46,995 nt of DNA from Acidobacteria bacterium 28-1 (GTDB lineage Bacteria > Acidobacteriota > Blastocatellia > Pyrinomonadales > Pyrinomonadaceae). This document shows positions 25,720-33,209 of this stretch, piece after piece (position 1 is the first letter of the stretch; each line of letters starts with the position of its first letter). Both the position numbers and the translations under genes were made by a program. The stretch is from NCBI GenBank assembly GCA_002050365.1, contig MWYZ01000061.1, positions 1 through 46,995 of the forward strand. The letters are read 5' to 3'. The notes beneath the pieces were generated by a model. That model ran no database searches, was not told the origin of the DNA, and saw only the letters and a list, made by a program, of their open reading frames with translations.

Positions 25720-26217
25720 TCAACTACTTTTCTTGCTAAGCCGGCTGACCATCACGTTTTTTCTTCCAAAACGCACGGCTTCGACACAGCTTGGCACCCA
25801 AATATCTAATTTGCGACCTTTGACCGCGCCGCCTGTGTCGGCAACCGTGTAAGTTCCGCTATATGAGCCCGCGCTCAATTGAATGCGTGAACCGAGCGGC
25901 AAAACACGCGGGTCGGCGGCGACGATTCCGCGCCGGACGCTTCCACCCATTGCTGTTCTGCCTTTCAGGCAATAAGCCGTCGCTCGGAAAGCATTGGCTT
26001 CTGTTATTGTTTTACTTTTTGTATCTAAATTTGCGGCGGGTGTTAAAAATTGAAATTGGTCTGTTCGATTATCTGATTGATTAAATTGTGGTTTTAAATT
26101 GAGTTGCGAATCACTCGCTAAGGTGACGGCTTCGGCGGTCGGTTGAAAGTAGAATAAAAACGCTGCTGACAACGCAACCACGCCGAGGAAAGCCGCTCCT
26201 CCGGCTGGATTTTTCAT
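25720..26217 (-). CDS. Exported 3D-domain protein
   Basis: A hydrophobic N-terminus (about 8-27, KNPAGGAAFLGVVALSAAFL) acts as a signal or anchor. Residues about 80-158 form a 3D (three-Asp) domain related to MltA and RpfB C-termini: FRATAYCLKG, the ADPRVLPLGSRI block, VADTGGAVKG and KLDIWVPSC. The three conserved Asps are in AADP, VADT and KLDI. 3D domains belong to double-psi beta barrels acting on peptidoglycan, so a lytic transglycosylase-like role in the wall is likely. The ribosome binding site AGGAGC is about 11 nt before ATG 26217. The 295 bp upstream hold no other gene. Confidence 0.88.
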   Translation of the reverse strand: MKNPAGGAAFLGVVALSAAFLFYFQPTAEAVTLASDSQLNLKPQFNQSDNRTDQFQFLTPAANLDTKSKTITEANAFRATAYCLKGRTAMGGSVRRGIVAADPRVLPLGSRIQLSAGSYSGTYTVADTGGAVKGRKLDIWVPSCVEAVRFGRKNVMVSRLSKKSS

Positions 26218-26512
26218 TATAAATTTTGCTCCTTATTGTTGGTTTGTTTCTTCCACCCAAGTTGTTTTAGTAACTTTTCCCGACAACTTGAATAGACGAA
26301 CGCAGAATATTCCGCGAAGAGTTTTTCAAAAAAACATTGTTAATATATCATTTTGGGCGAGGCTTGTCCACAGGTGCGAAATTGGGTTAAATGTTTCGGT
26401 CGAAAACTTTCATTAAAATCAGATTGATAAAAGTGCTCTTTAAATAGACTTTACACGGTTAATTCGCGTATATTTCAAGCGGCGAAGTGATAATAGCCCC
26501 AGTCAAGAAATT

Positions 26513-27664
26513 ATGAAAATTTTTGTTCTCGGCGCGGGACGAATGGGACACGGCGCGGTTTTCGATTTGGCGCATAATTCACCTGAAGTCGAAGCCGTAA
26601 CGGTTGCCGATGCCGATTTTACTAAAGCGGAAGAAATCGTCAAAAAGATTAAAAGCCCGAAAGTTTCCGCCGTTCAGTTGGATGTTTCCAATTACGACGA
26701 AACCGTTTCCGCAATGCGCGGACACGATGCGGCGATAAGCTGCGTTAATTATTGGCACAACCTCAAGCTCTCGAAAGCCGCGATTGAAACCGGAACGAAT
26801 TTTTGCGATTTGGGCGGAAATAACTACGTCGTTGACGCGCAGCTGGCGCTTGACCAAGAAGCAAAGAAAGCAAATATAAACATTATTCCCGATTGCGGAC
26901 TCGCGCCCGGAATGGTTTCCGTCTTAGCGATGCACGGCGCAAATCGCTTTGACAAAACGGAAGAAATTCATATTCGCGTAGGCGGTCTGCCGCAAAATCC
27001 GAAACCGCCGCTTAATTATCAACTCGTTTTTTCGGTTGAAGGTTTGATAAACGAATACGTCGAGACGGCTCGCGTAATTAGGGGCGGCGAGATAATGGAA
27101 GTTGATTCGATGACTGAACTCGAAACGCTCGCGTTTGACCAGTTCCCCGCGCTCGAAGCATTTCAAACTTCCGGCGGGACTTCGACTCTGCCCGACACAT
27201 TTTCGGGGAAAATCAAAGAACTCGATTACAAAACGATTCGCTACAGTGGACACTGTGACCAATTCAAAATGATGATTGATTTGGGTTTGTGTTCGAGCGA
27301 TGAAATCGTTGCGGATTTCGTCAAAATCAAACCGCGCAAAGTTTTGGGCGAGCTTTTGCAAAAGAATTTGCCCGCCGACGAGCCTGACTATGTTTTGATT
27401 CGACTCGAATTTGTCGGTGTGAAAGACGGCGTGAGAAAACGCCTGCGTTACGACATCGTTGATAAATTTGATGAGGCGACAAATTTAAGCGCGATGATGC
27501 GGACGACCGCTTTTCCTGCATCAATCATCGCGCAAATGATGGCGAAAGGCGAAGTGAAAATGCGCGGCGCAACGCCGCAGGAACAAGCGATTGACGCGGA
27601 AAAATTCGTCGCGGAATTAGCGAGAAGAAATATTAATATAACTGAATCGGAAATTAGCGGATGA
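26513..27664 (+). CDS. Saccharopine dehydrogenase / lysine 6-dehydrogenase family protein
   Basis: This NAD(P)-dependent oxidoreductase of 383 aa has an N-terminal Rossmann motif VLGAGRMGHGA (about 5-15), an ADADF acid that likely binds the cofactor ribose, and CGLAPGM (about 128-134). These are the marks of the saccharopine dehydrogenase-like family with lysine 6-dehydrogenase as the closest described type. That enzyme oxidises the epsilon-amine of lysine; the substrate here is not certain. Its stop overlaps the start of the GntR gene by 4 bp (ATGA), so the two are cotranscribed. The region upstream (26218-26512) holds the divergent start of the 3D-domain gene and no recognisable operator. 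Confidence 0.85.
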   Translation: MKIFVLGAGRMGHGAVFDLAHNSPEVEAVTVADADFTKAEEIVKKIKSPKVSAVQLDVSNYDETVSAMRGHDAAISCVNYWHNLKLSKAAIETGTNFCDLGGNNYVVDAQLALDQEAKKANINIIPDCGLAPGMVSVLAMHGANRFDKTEEIHIRVGGLPQNPKPPLNYQLVFSVEGLINEYVETARVIRGGEIMEVDSMTELETLAFDQFPALEAFQTSGGTSTLPDTFSGKIKELDYKTIRYSGHCDQFKMMIDLGLCSSDEIVADFVKIKPRKVLGELLQKNLPADEPDYVLIRLEFVGVKDGVRKRLRYDIVDKFDEATNLSAMMRTTAFPASIIAQMMAKGEVKMRGATPQEQAIDAEKFVAELARRNINITESEISG

Positions 27665-28551
27665 AAATCTGGCTTTCGAAAAACTCCGAAGTTTCCGTCC
27701 GCGAGCAAATCATCGCGCAAATTTCGCTCGGAATTTTAAGCCGCGACCTCGAAGCGGGCGAAAAACTTCCCAGCACGCGCGAGATTGCCCGCCGTTTTCA
27801 AATTCATCAAAATACGGTTTCATCCGCTTACCGCGAACTCGCCGAACAGGGTTTAGTCAAATTCAAACGGGGAAGCGGCGTTTATGTGCGCGAAAATGAA
27901 ACCGTTCGAACGGACGCATCCGCACTTGACCAAATTATCACCAGATTTTTCCAAGAAGCTGCCGCGCAAGGTTTCGCTTTAAGTGAACTTAAAGCGCGTC
28001 TTGAAAGTCGGTTGGCGGCAAAACCACCGACGCATTTTTTAGTTGTCGAATCTAGTTTGGAGTTGCGGAAAATTTTGATGGAAGAAATCTGCCAGTCAAC
28101 CGGTCGGCAGGTTGACGGAATATCGTTTGAAAATTTTTGGGATGGTGACTCGGACAACAACGCGCAAATTGTGGCGATGTCGAGCGAAGCGGAAAAACTG
28201 AAAAAAATCTTACCGCCTGATAAATCCTGTATTTTTCTCAAAGCCAATTCTGTGCCTGATTCGATGGCGGGCAAAGCGCGCCCGTCAAACGACGATTTAA
28301 TCGCGGCAGTTTCTGGTTGGGAAAAGTTTCTTGAACTGGCAAAAATGTTTTTGCTTGCCGCGCGAATCGAGCCGGAAACGCTCCTTTTGCGTTCAGCAAA
28401 CGAACCTGATTGGAAAAACGGTCTGCAAACGGTTTCGCTGATTATCTGCGATTTGGTGACGGCGAAAGAATTTCCTAATGACGAAAGAGTTCGCATTTTC
28501 CGATTGATTGCCGATTCATCGATAGACGAATTGCGAAAATCAATCGGTTAG
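27661..28551 (+). CDS. GntR-family regulator with unrecognised C-terminal domain
   Basis: Residues about 10-80 form a GntR winged helix: REQIIAQISLGILSRDLEAG, KLPSTREIARRFQIHQNTVS and GLVKFKRGSGVYV. The C-terminal part (about 95-296) is not an aminotransferase, FCD or UTRA domain that I can recognise. It begins with a helical bundle (FFQEAAAQGFALSELKARLE) and continues with alternating hydrophobic strands. It overlaps the preceding dehydrogenase gene by 4 bp and probably regulates it; the ligand is likely related to that enzyme. The 206-bp element that follows (28568-28777) separates it from the Rrf2 gene. Confidence 0.82.
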   Translation: MKIWLSKNSEVSVREQIIAQISLGILSRDLEAGEKLPSTREIARRFQIHQNTVSSAYRELAEQGLVKFKRGSGVYVRENETVRTDASALDQIITRFFQEAAAQGFALSELKARLESRLAAKPPTHFLVVESSLELRKILMEEICQSTGRQVDGISFENFWDGDSDNNAQIVAMSSEAEKLKKILPPDKSCIFLKANSVPDSMAGKARPSNDDLIAAVSGWEKFLELAKMFLLAARIEPETLLLRSANEPDWKNGLQTVSLIICDLVTAKEFPNDERVRIFRLIADSSIDELRKSIG

Positions 28552-28567
28552 ATTTCCAATCATAAAA

Positions 28568-28777
28568 TATGTGAATCAACACTAAAAAGAAAAATCAGTT
28601 TTATAAAAAGTCATTGCTTGTCGGGAGCGCAGGCATCTTGCCTGCAATGGCGCGAAGCGTCGCAGAAATTGCCGATTATTAACCGTTTTAGATTGCTGAC
28701 GCAATCTGGCAGGCAAGATGCCTGCGCTCCCGACTAAAACACTATTTTGGATTAACTGTTTAGTATTGATTCACATA
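28568..28777. repeat. Large nested inverted repeat (MITE/REP-like element)
   Basis: The outer arms TATGTGAATCAACACTAAA (28568-28586) and its near reverse complement (28759-28777) differ at one base. Inside is a perfect 26-bp arm pair (28620-28645 and 28709-28734) containing GGGAGCGCAGGCATCTTGCC. Two small hairpins sit in the 63-nt core, one of them AGATTGC-TGAC-GCAATCT at 28690-28707. No open reading frame of note lies inside. This explains most of the 355-bp gap between the GntR and Rrf2 genes and looks like a non-autonomous mobile or REP element. Confidence 0.8.
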
Positions 28778-28867
28778 AAATTAGAAAAATTCACAAATAA
28801 TTTTCCACCGCTTAACTGGAAAAGAATTTTGAAAACTGATTTTTAGCATTCATCAAAATGTAGCAAC

Positions 28868-28896
28868 TTGACAACCATTGTATTTGTAACTATTCT
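28868..28896 (+). promoter_or_regulatory. Sigma70-type promoter of the Rrf2 gene
   Basis: TTGACA at 28868-28873 matches the -35 consensus exactly, and TATTCT at 28891-28896 is a good -10, with 17 bp between them. The expected start site is about 28903, only 4 nt before ATG 28907, so the mRNA would be leaderless or nearly so. Confidence 0.8.
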
Positions 28897-28903
28897 TGTT
28901 ACA
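28885..28903. promoter_or_regulatory. Operator overlapping the Rrf2 promoter
   Basis: TGTAAC (28885-28890) and GTTACA (28898-28903) form a perfect palindrome with a 7-bp spacer that contains the -10 box. Binding here should block RNA polymerase, so autoregulation is expected. A 27-bp segment around it (28878-28904) is 20/27 identical to 29362-29388. Confidence 0.75.
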
Positions 28904-28906
28904 GTT

Positions 28907-29329
28907 ATGGCAGCAAATAGTCAATTCGCCGTCGCAGTTCATATTTTGGCGATGCTTGCTAAATCTTGCGAGGAAAACGTCAAATCCGATTGCATTGCGG
29001 CGAGCGTTAATACAAACGCGGTAGTAATTCGTCGGCTTCTGTGCGGTTTGCAACAGGCGAAATTGGTCGTCTCGCAGACGGGCGCAAACGGCGGGACGCG
29101 CCTTGCACGCCAGCCTGAAAATATCAATCTGCTGGAAGTTTATCGCGCCGCTCTGCCGCACGCGGAGGTTTTCGCGCTTCATCGGCAAACGCCGAATCAG
29201 AAATGTTTTATCGGGAAAAATATCTCGAAAGTTTTGGAGAATTTGCAAGCGGAAATTGACGAAGCCGTCGAGGAAAAACTCCTCCGCTATTCTTTGGCGG
29301 ATGTGCTTGAATCGGTTGAGAGAAAGTGA
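28907..29329 (+). CDS. Rrf2-family transcriptional regulator (YwnA-like)
   Basis: I chose ATG 28907 (140 aa), because the family usually starts with a short residue run before AVHILAMLA. Residues 1-75 form the winged helix (RRLLCGLQQAKLVVSQTGANGG is the recognition region). The region that carries three Cys ligands in FeS-type Rrf2 proteins (IscR/NsrR) has only one Cys here (C99, in QKCFIGKNI), so no FeS cluster is expected; four further Cys residues lie in the N-terminal half. It may instead sense thiol oxidation or electrophiles, as in other Rrf2/YwnA- or MarR-type redox regulators. It lies just before a long plus-strand set of redox genes, with the same operator in front of both. Confidence 0.88.
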   Translation: MAANSQFAVAVHILAMLAKSCEENVKSDCIAASVNTNAVVIRRLLCGLQQAKLVVSQTGANGGTRLARQPENINLLEVYRAALPHAEVFALHRQTPNQKCFIGKNISKVLENLQAEIDEAVEEKLLRYSLADVLESVERK

Positions 29330-29368
29330 ATGAATGAAGCGAAAATTTAGGAGAAGTATATTTGTATT

Positions 29369-29387
29369 TGTAGCAGTAAGTGTTACA
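29369..29387. promoter_or_regulatory. Second operator copy before the nitroreductase gene
   Basis: TGTAGC (29369-29374) and GTTACA (29382-29387), with a 7-bp spacer, match the operator at 28885-28903 with one mismatch in the palindrome. Here the palindrome extends to GTATTTGTA at 29364-29372 and TACAAATAC at 29384-29392, a 29-bp symmetric site. It lies 28 bp before the ATG at 29416. Confidence 0.72.
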
Positions 29388-29415
29388 AATACTTTACGAA
29401 ATAAGGGAAGGAATT

Positions 29416-30077
29416 ATGAATGAAGAAAAAAATAAAGAGCCAAATAGAGAAAAAATTTCAGAGCAGTTAAACTGGCGATACGCGGTAAAAAATTTGATTC
29501 AACGAAGCGAGTTTCCAATCAAGATTGGAATATTTTGGAACAATCTTTGATTCTCGCGCCGTCAAGTTATGGTTTGCAGCCGTATAAATTTGTTGTCGTA
29601 ACGGATGAAAACTTGAAAAAAGAACTGACTCCGGCGGCTTACGGACAGACGCAGATTGCCGATTGCTCGCACCTGGTCGTCGTCGCTTACAAAAAGGTTT
29701 TGACCGATGCGGATGTCGAGCATTTTGTTGATAGAATTGTCGAAGTGAGAAATGCGCCGCGCGAATCTTTTAAAGATTACGAGCAGACGATGAAGACTTC
29801 GGCACAGAAAGCGATTGACAAAGGCACAATCGAAACTTGGAATTCGCGGCAGGCGTATCTCGCGCTCGGATTTTTGCTCGAAACGGCGGCACTGCTTGAA
29901 ATTGATGCGTGTCCAATGGAAGGTTTTAATCCGGCGGAATTCAATCGCATTTTAGAACTTGAAGATTATTCATCAGTGGCTTTGTGTGCGGTCGGTTATC
30001 GTGACCGCGAAAACGACTGGCTGGCAAATCTGCCGAAAGTTCGTTTTTTGAAAGAAGAATTGATTGACAGAAGATAA
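29416..30077 (+). CDS. Nitroreductase-family protein, frameshifted at poly-A
   Basis: The expected product is a flavin nitroreductase of about 220 aa. Reading from ATG 29416 (ribosome binding site AAGGGAAGG) gives SEQLNWRYAVKN and then a stop at 29548-29550. One extra A in the A6 run at 29487-29492 would restore KKFDSTKRVSNQDWNILEQS, which then joins seamlessly to the long open frame 29535-30077 with APSSYGLQPYKF, SRQAYLALGFLLE and CPMEGF. The zero-frame sequence is A AAA AAT, a -1 slippery heptamer. So this is a real gene with either a sequencing error, a fresh mutation or a -1 slip. It is the first structural gene after the second operator. Confidence 0.85.
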
Positions 30078-30105
30078 ATTAAACTATAAATCAGGAGAAA
30101 AATTT

Positions 30106-30501
30106 ATGAACTCTTTTCTATCAAGTTGGTCACCGCGTATCTTAAGTGTTTTGCGAATAATAACCGGTTTTTTGCTCGTCGCGCACGGAAGTCAGAAACT
30201 TTTTAATCTTCCGCCGTCGCCACAAAGCGGCGACGGCGCATCGGGATTAATGCTCGTGGCTGGAATTTTGGAATTCGGCGGCGGATTGCTTTTTCTGATT
30301 GGTTTATTTACTCGACCCATTGCATTTATTTTGTGCGGTTTTATGGCGGTGGCATATTTTATGGCACATGCGCCGGGTGGTTTTCTGCCGCTGGTTAATA
30401 AAGGCGAGTTGGCGGTTTTGTATTGCTTTGTTTTCCTCTATTTTGTTTTTTCAGGCGGCGGCGTGTGGAGTTTGGATAAGCTCATTTGGAAGCGCGATTA
30501 A
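30106..30501 (+). CDS. DoxX-family membrane protein
   Basis: This small inner-membrane protein of 131 aa has four helices: RILSVLRIITGFLLVAHG (about 9-26), a second from about 45, a third near 70-88 and a fourth near 100-118. ATG 30106 is chosen because the ribosome binding site AGGAGAAAAATTT sits properly before it. DoxX proteins associate with membrane redox complexes and quinone-linked stress defence; the biochemical activity is uncertain. It lies 28 bp after the nitroreductase gene and 3 bp before the thioredoxin-like gene, in the middle of the operon. Confidence 0.88.
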   Translation: MNSFLSSWSPRILSVLRIITGFLLVAHGSQKLFNLPPSPQSGDGASGLMLVAGILEFGGGLLFLIGLFTRPIAFILCGFMAVAYFMAHAPGGFLPLVNKGELAVLYCFVFLYFVFSGGGVWSLDKLIWKRD

Positions 30502-30504
30502 ATT

Positions 30505-31125
30505 ATGAAAAATTATATTAAAAAATCAATGACTTTCGCCGAATACATCCGGCTAATTGATGACTTGCTTTTAGAAGGTAAAACGACCGGCGAAAATCAA
30601 TCGGAAGCGATGTTTAATTACGGAAAACTCAACCGCCAACGAATGAAGCGTTTGGGAAACACTGTAAAATTAAACGACTCTTTGAAGGAAAAAGTGCGAA
30701 GCGTCGAGCAAAAAATGATTTGGCTGATTATCACCGAAGGCTGGTGCGGCGATGCGGCGCAAAACATTCCGGTCATCGAAAAAATTGTGGCGGAAAATGT
30801 AAATATCGAAACACGCTACGTTTTGCGCGACGAAAATCTCGAATTAATGGACGCATATTTAACAAACAATGCGCGTTCGATTCCGAAATTGATTTGTCTT
30901 GACGCAGAAACATTTGAAGAAATCGGAACTTGGGGACCGAGAGCGAAAACTGCAATGAATTATTTTTACGAAATGAGAGAGCAGGGAATTGAAAAACCGC
31001 AGATGATGGAAAATTTGCAGCGTTGGTATTTGCAAGACGATGAACAATCCATTCAAAAGGAATTTGAAAATCTTTTTGACGAATGGGCTGTAAAATCCGA
31101 CAAATCAATTGCGGCGAGCGAGTAA
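30505..31125 (+). CDS. Thioredoxin-family protein with WCGD active-site variant
   Basis: This cytoplasmic thioredoxin-fold protein of 206 aa has IITEGWCGDAAQNIPVIEKI at about 75-94. The usual WCxxC motif is reduced to WCGD, so it keeps the first Cys but not the second. The cis-Pro stretch is ARSIPKLICLD. This pattern matches the Thioredoxin_9 type, which may act as a bacillithiol or low-molecular-weight thiol reductase or as a monothiol protein. No signal peptide. The start follows the DoxX stop after 3 bp, and the next gene starts after 6 bp. Confidence 0.8.
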   Translation: MKNYIKKSMTFAEYIRLIDDLLLEGKTTGENQSEAMFNYGKLNRQRMKRLGNTVKLNDSLKEKVRSVEQKMIWLIITEGWCGDAAQNIPVIEKIVAENVNIETRYVLRDENLELMDAYLTNNARSIPKLICLDAETFEEIGTWGPRAKTAMNYFYEMREQGIEKPQMMENLQRWYLQDDEQSIQKEFENLFDEWAVKSDKSIAASE

Positions 31126-31131
31126 ATTTCG

Positions 31132-31752
31132 ATGTCGAACAAATTTTGGGACATAACTTTTACGCCTGGCGTAAAAGCCGCGCAGACACATTACGGCTCG
31201 CGCCCGCACTATGCCAAATCGGAAAACGGCGCGGCGAAGAACGCTCGTTTGACCGAACAAGAAATTGAATTTATCGGCGAGCGCGACGGTTTTTATATGG
31301 CAACCGTCGGCGAAAAAGGACAGCCTTATACTCAATTTCGCGGCGGCAAGCGCGGGTTTTTGAAAGTTTTAGACGATAAAACGCTTGGCTTTGCAGATTT
31401 TCGCGGCAACTTGCAATATATCAGCGTCGGAAATCTCAGCAAAAATAAACGTGTCGCCCTGTTTTTGATGGATTACGCAAACCAGCGAAGACTAAAAGTT
31501 TTAGCCGAAGCGGAAATCAAAGACGCGAGCGAAGCTCCCGAACTAATCGAAAAACTGCGAACGGCAGATTATAAAGCGAAGATTGAAAGAGCGATGATTT
31601 TACATCTTGAAGCGTTCGATTGGAACTGCCCGCAGCATATCACGCCGCGTTTTACGATTGAAGAAATAAAGGCGATGAATGCGCCTCTGTATGATTATGT
31701 CGAAAAACTTGAGGCGGAAATTAAAAAATTGAAGGAGAAAATAAATGTCTAA
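31132..31752 (+). CDS. PPOX-family FMN-binding split-barrel protein
   Basis: This soluble protein of 206 aa resembles pyridoxamine 5'-phosphate oxidase-like proteins: ERDGFYMATVGEKGQPYTQFRGGKRG (about 50-75) and LGFADFRGNLQYISVGNLSKN, followed by RVALFLMDY. The family binds FMN or F420 and reduces varied substrates; here the pyridoxal function is not indicated. The C-terminal 25 residues form a coiled coil (VEKLEAEIKKLKEK). The gene sits tightly in the operon (6 bp before, 20 bp after). Confidence 0.82.
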   Translation: MSNKFWDITFTPGVKAAQTHYGSRPHYAKSENGAAKNARLTEQEIEFIGERDGFYMATVGEKGQPYTQFRGGKRGFLKVLDDKTLGFADFRGNLQYISVGNLSKNKRVALFLMDYANQRRLKVLAEAEIKDASEAPELIEKLRTADYKAKIERAMILHLEAFDWNCPQHITPRFTIEEIKAMNAPLYDYVEKLEAEIKKLKEKINV

Positions 31753-31772
31753 AATCGGGCAATCCTAAAGTT

Positions 31773-32777
31773 ATGAAAGCATACGAAATAAATGAATTCG
31801 GAATAGAAAATTTAACTTTAATTGAGCGTGATGAGCCGAAACCGCAAGCCAATGAAGTTCTAGTGAAATTTCACGCGGCATCTTTGAATTACCGTGATTT
31901 GATGATGGTCAAGGGTTTTTACAATCCGAAACTGAAAACGCCGCTTGTTCCGTTGTCGGACGGCGCGGGCGAAGTCACAAGCGTCGGCGAAGCGGTAACG
32001 AAATGGAAAATCGGCGACCGAGTTTGTCCAATTTTTATGCAGGGTTGGCTTGACGGCGAAATTGACTTTTCAAAAGCGCGAACTGCGCTCGGCGGCGATT
32101 TGGACGGTTGCTTGCGCGAATTCGGCGCATTCGACGAAAACGGTTTAGTGAGAATTCCGGATTTTTTATCTTTTGAAGAAGCGGCGACTTTGCCGTGTGC
32201 GGCGGTAACGGCTTATAACGCGCTTTTTTGTTCGGGTTCACTCAAATCCGACGATACGGTTTTGCTGCAAGGAACGGGCGGCGTTTCGATTTTCGCGCTT
32301 CAATTTGCCAGCGTCTATGGCGCGAGAACGATTATCACATCGAGTTCGGACGAAAAATTAAATCGCGCCAAAGAACTGGGCGCGGACGATTTAATTAATT
32401 ACAAAGAGCGTGAAGATTGGGACAAAGCGGTGCTTGATTTAACTTCCAAAAATGGAGTTGACTACGTTGTCGAAGTCGGCGGCGCGGGAACTTTGCAGCG
32501 GTCGGTGAACGCGGTGAAAATGGGCGGACAGGTCGCGGTCATTGGCGTTCTGGCGGGCAAAGGAGATTTTAATCCGACCGCCGTTTTGATGAAAGCCGTG
32601 AAATTGCACGGAATTTTCGTCGGCTCGCGGCAGATGTTTGAGCAGATGAATTTGATGATTTGCCAGCACACTTTGAAACCGGTAATTGATAAAGTCTACG
32701 AATTCGGCGAAGTAAAAGACGCTTTGAAACATATGGAAAGCGGCTCGCATTTCGGCAAAATCGTTGTGAAAATTTAA
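31773..32777 (+). CDS. MDR-family NAD(P)-dependent alcohol dehydrogenase
   Basis: This medium-chain dehydrogenase/reductase of 334 aa has an N-terminal GroES-like part (ANEVLVKFHAASLNYRD), LVPLSDGAGEV and a nucleotide-binding fold with TVLLQGTGGVSIFALQFA (about 160-180). The structural zinc lobe cysteines are absent and the catalytic Cys-His pair is not evident, so this is a zinc-free quinone-oxidoreductase-like type. The likely role is reduction of enals, enones or quinones. It is one of two MDR genes in this run (see 37371). There is no strong ribosome binding site. Confidence 0.85.
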   Translation: MKAYEINEFGIENLTLIERDEPKPQANEVLVKFHAASLNYRDLMMVKGFYNPKLKTPLVPLSDGAGEVTSVGEAVTKWKIGDRVCPIFMQGWLDGEIDFSKARTALGGDLDGCLREFGAFDENGLVRIPDFLSFEEAATLPCAAVTAYNALFCSGSLKSDDTVLLQGTGGVSIFALQFASVYGARTIITSSSDEKLNRAKELGADDLINYKEREDWDKAVLDLTSKNGVDYVVEVGGAGTLQRSVNAVKMGGQVAVIGVLAGKGDFNPTAVLMKAVKLHGIFVGSRQMFEQMNLMICQHTLKPVIDKVYEFGEVKDALKHMESGSHFGKIVVKI

Positions 32778-32816
32778 GAAAATTTGTCAGAATTTAAAAA
32801 GCAGAGGGAGAAACTT

Positions 32817-33197
32817 ATGAGTGAACCGAGAGAACCGAGAAAACAAATCAGCCCGGATAATTGGGAAAAGTTTTTGCAAGAATTTTCAGCCCGCAACACA
32901 AATCGGCGGGCGCGTTTTAACATCTTTTTCAGTTCGGGCAAAACTGTCGAAGAAGCTGAAGAAGGACATTTCAAAAGCGTTGCGCTCGATAAAAACGGCA
33001 ATAAAACGCAAGTCATCGTCAAACGCACCGACCAAACTTCCGAAAATGAAGAAACAATGACCGACACGATTGAAAACGTGCGCGGAATTACCGCGCAGAT
33101 TGATACGGACGGCAGTGAAGACATTTTGGAAATCACTGACGAAAAAAACACTCTATTCAGTTTGCGTTTTGAATCGAAAGTTGACGGCGCTTCTTAA
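32817..33197 (+). CDS. DUF5335-like small protein
   Basis: This 126-aa protein starts at ATG 32817 with the ribosome binding site AGGGAGAAACTT; the longer start at 32784 (TTG) lacks one. It has a short N-terminal charged segment, then ISPDNWEKFLQEFSARN (about 11-27), followed by beta strands and a C-terminal DEKNTLFSLRFE. This resembles the small DUF5335 type; no enzymatic residues stand out. It is inside the redox operon. Confidence 0.6.
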   Translation: MSEPREPRKQISPDNWEKFLQEFSARNTNRRARFNIFFSSGKTVEEAEEGHFKSVALDKNGNKTQVIVKRTDQTSENEETMTDTIENVRGITAQIDTDGSEDILEITDEKNTLFSLRFESKVDGAS

Positions 33198-33209
33198 TCG
33201 AACAAAATT

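Noticed and set aside
26363..26375. TTGTCCACA, similar to a DnaA box
   Set aside because: The third base does not fit the consensus and there is no cluster of such boxes, no dnaA or dnaN nearby; not an origin.
26924..27361. Minus-strand open frame opposite the saccharopine dehydrogenase-like gene
   Set aside because: Antisense shadow with no recognisable features.
27882..28496. Minus-strand open frame of about 204 codons opposite the GntR gene
   Set aside because: Shadow of a supported gene; Ser-rich antisense composition and no motif.
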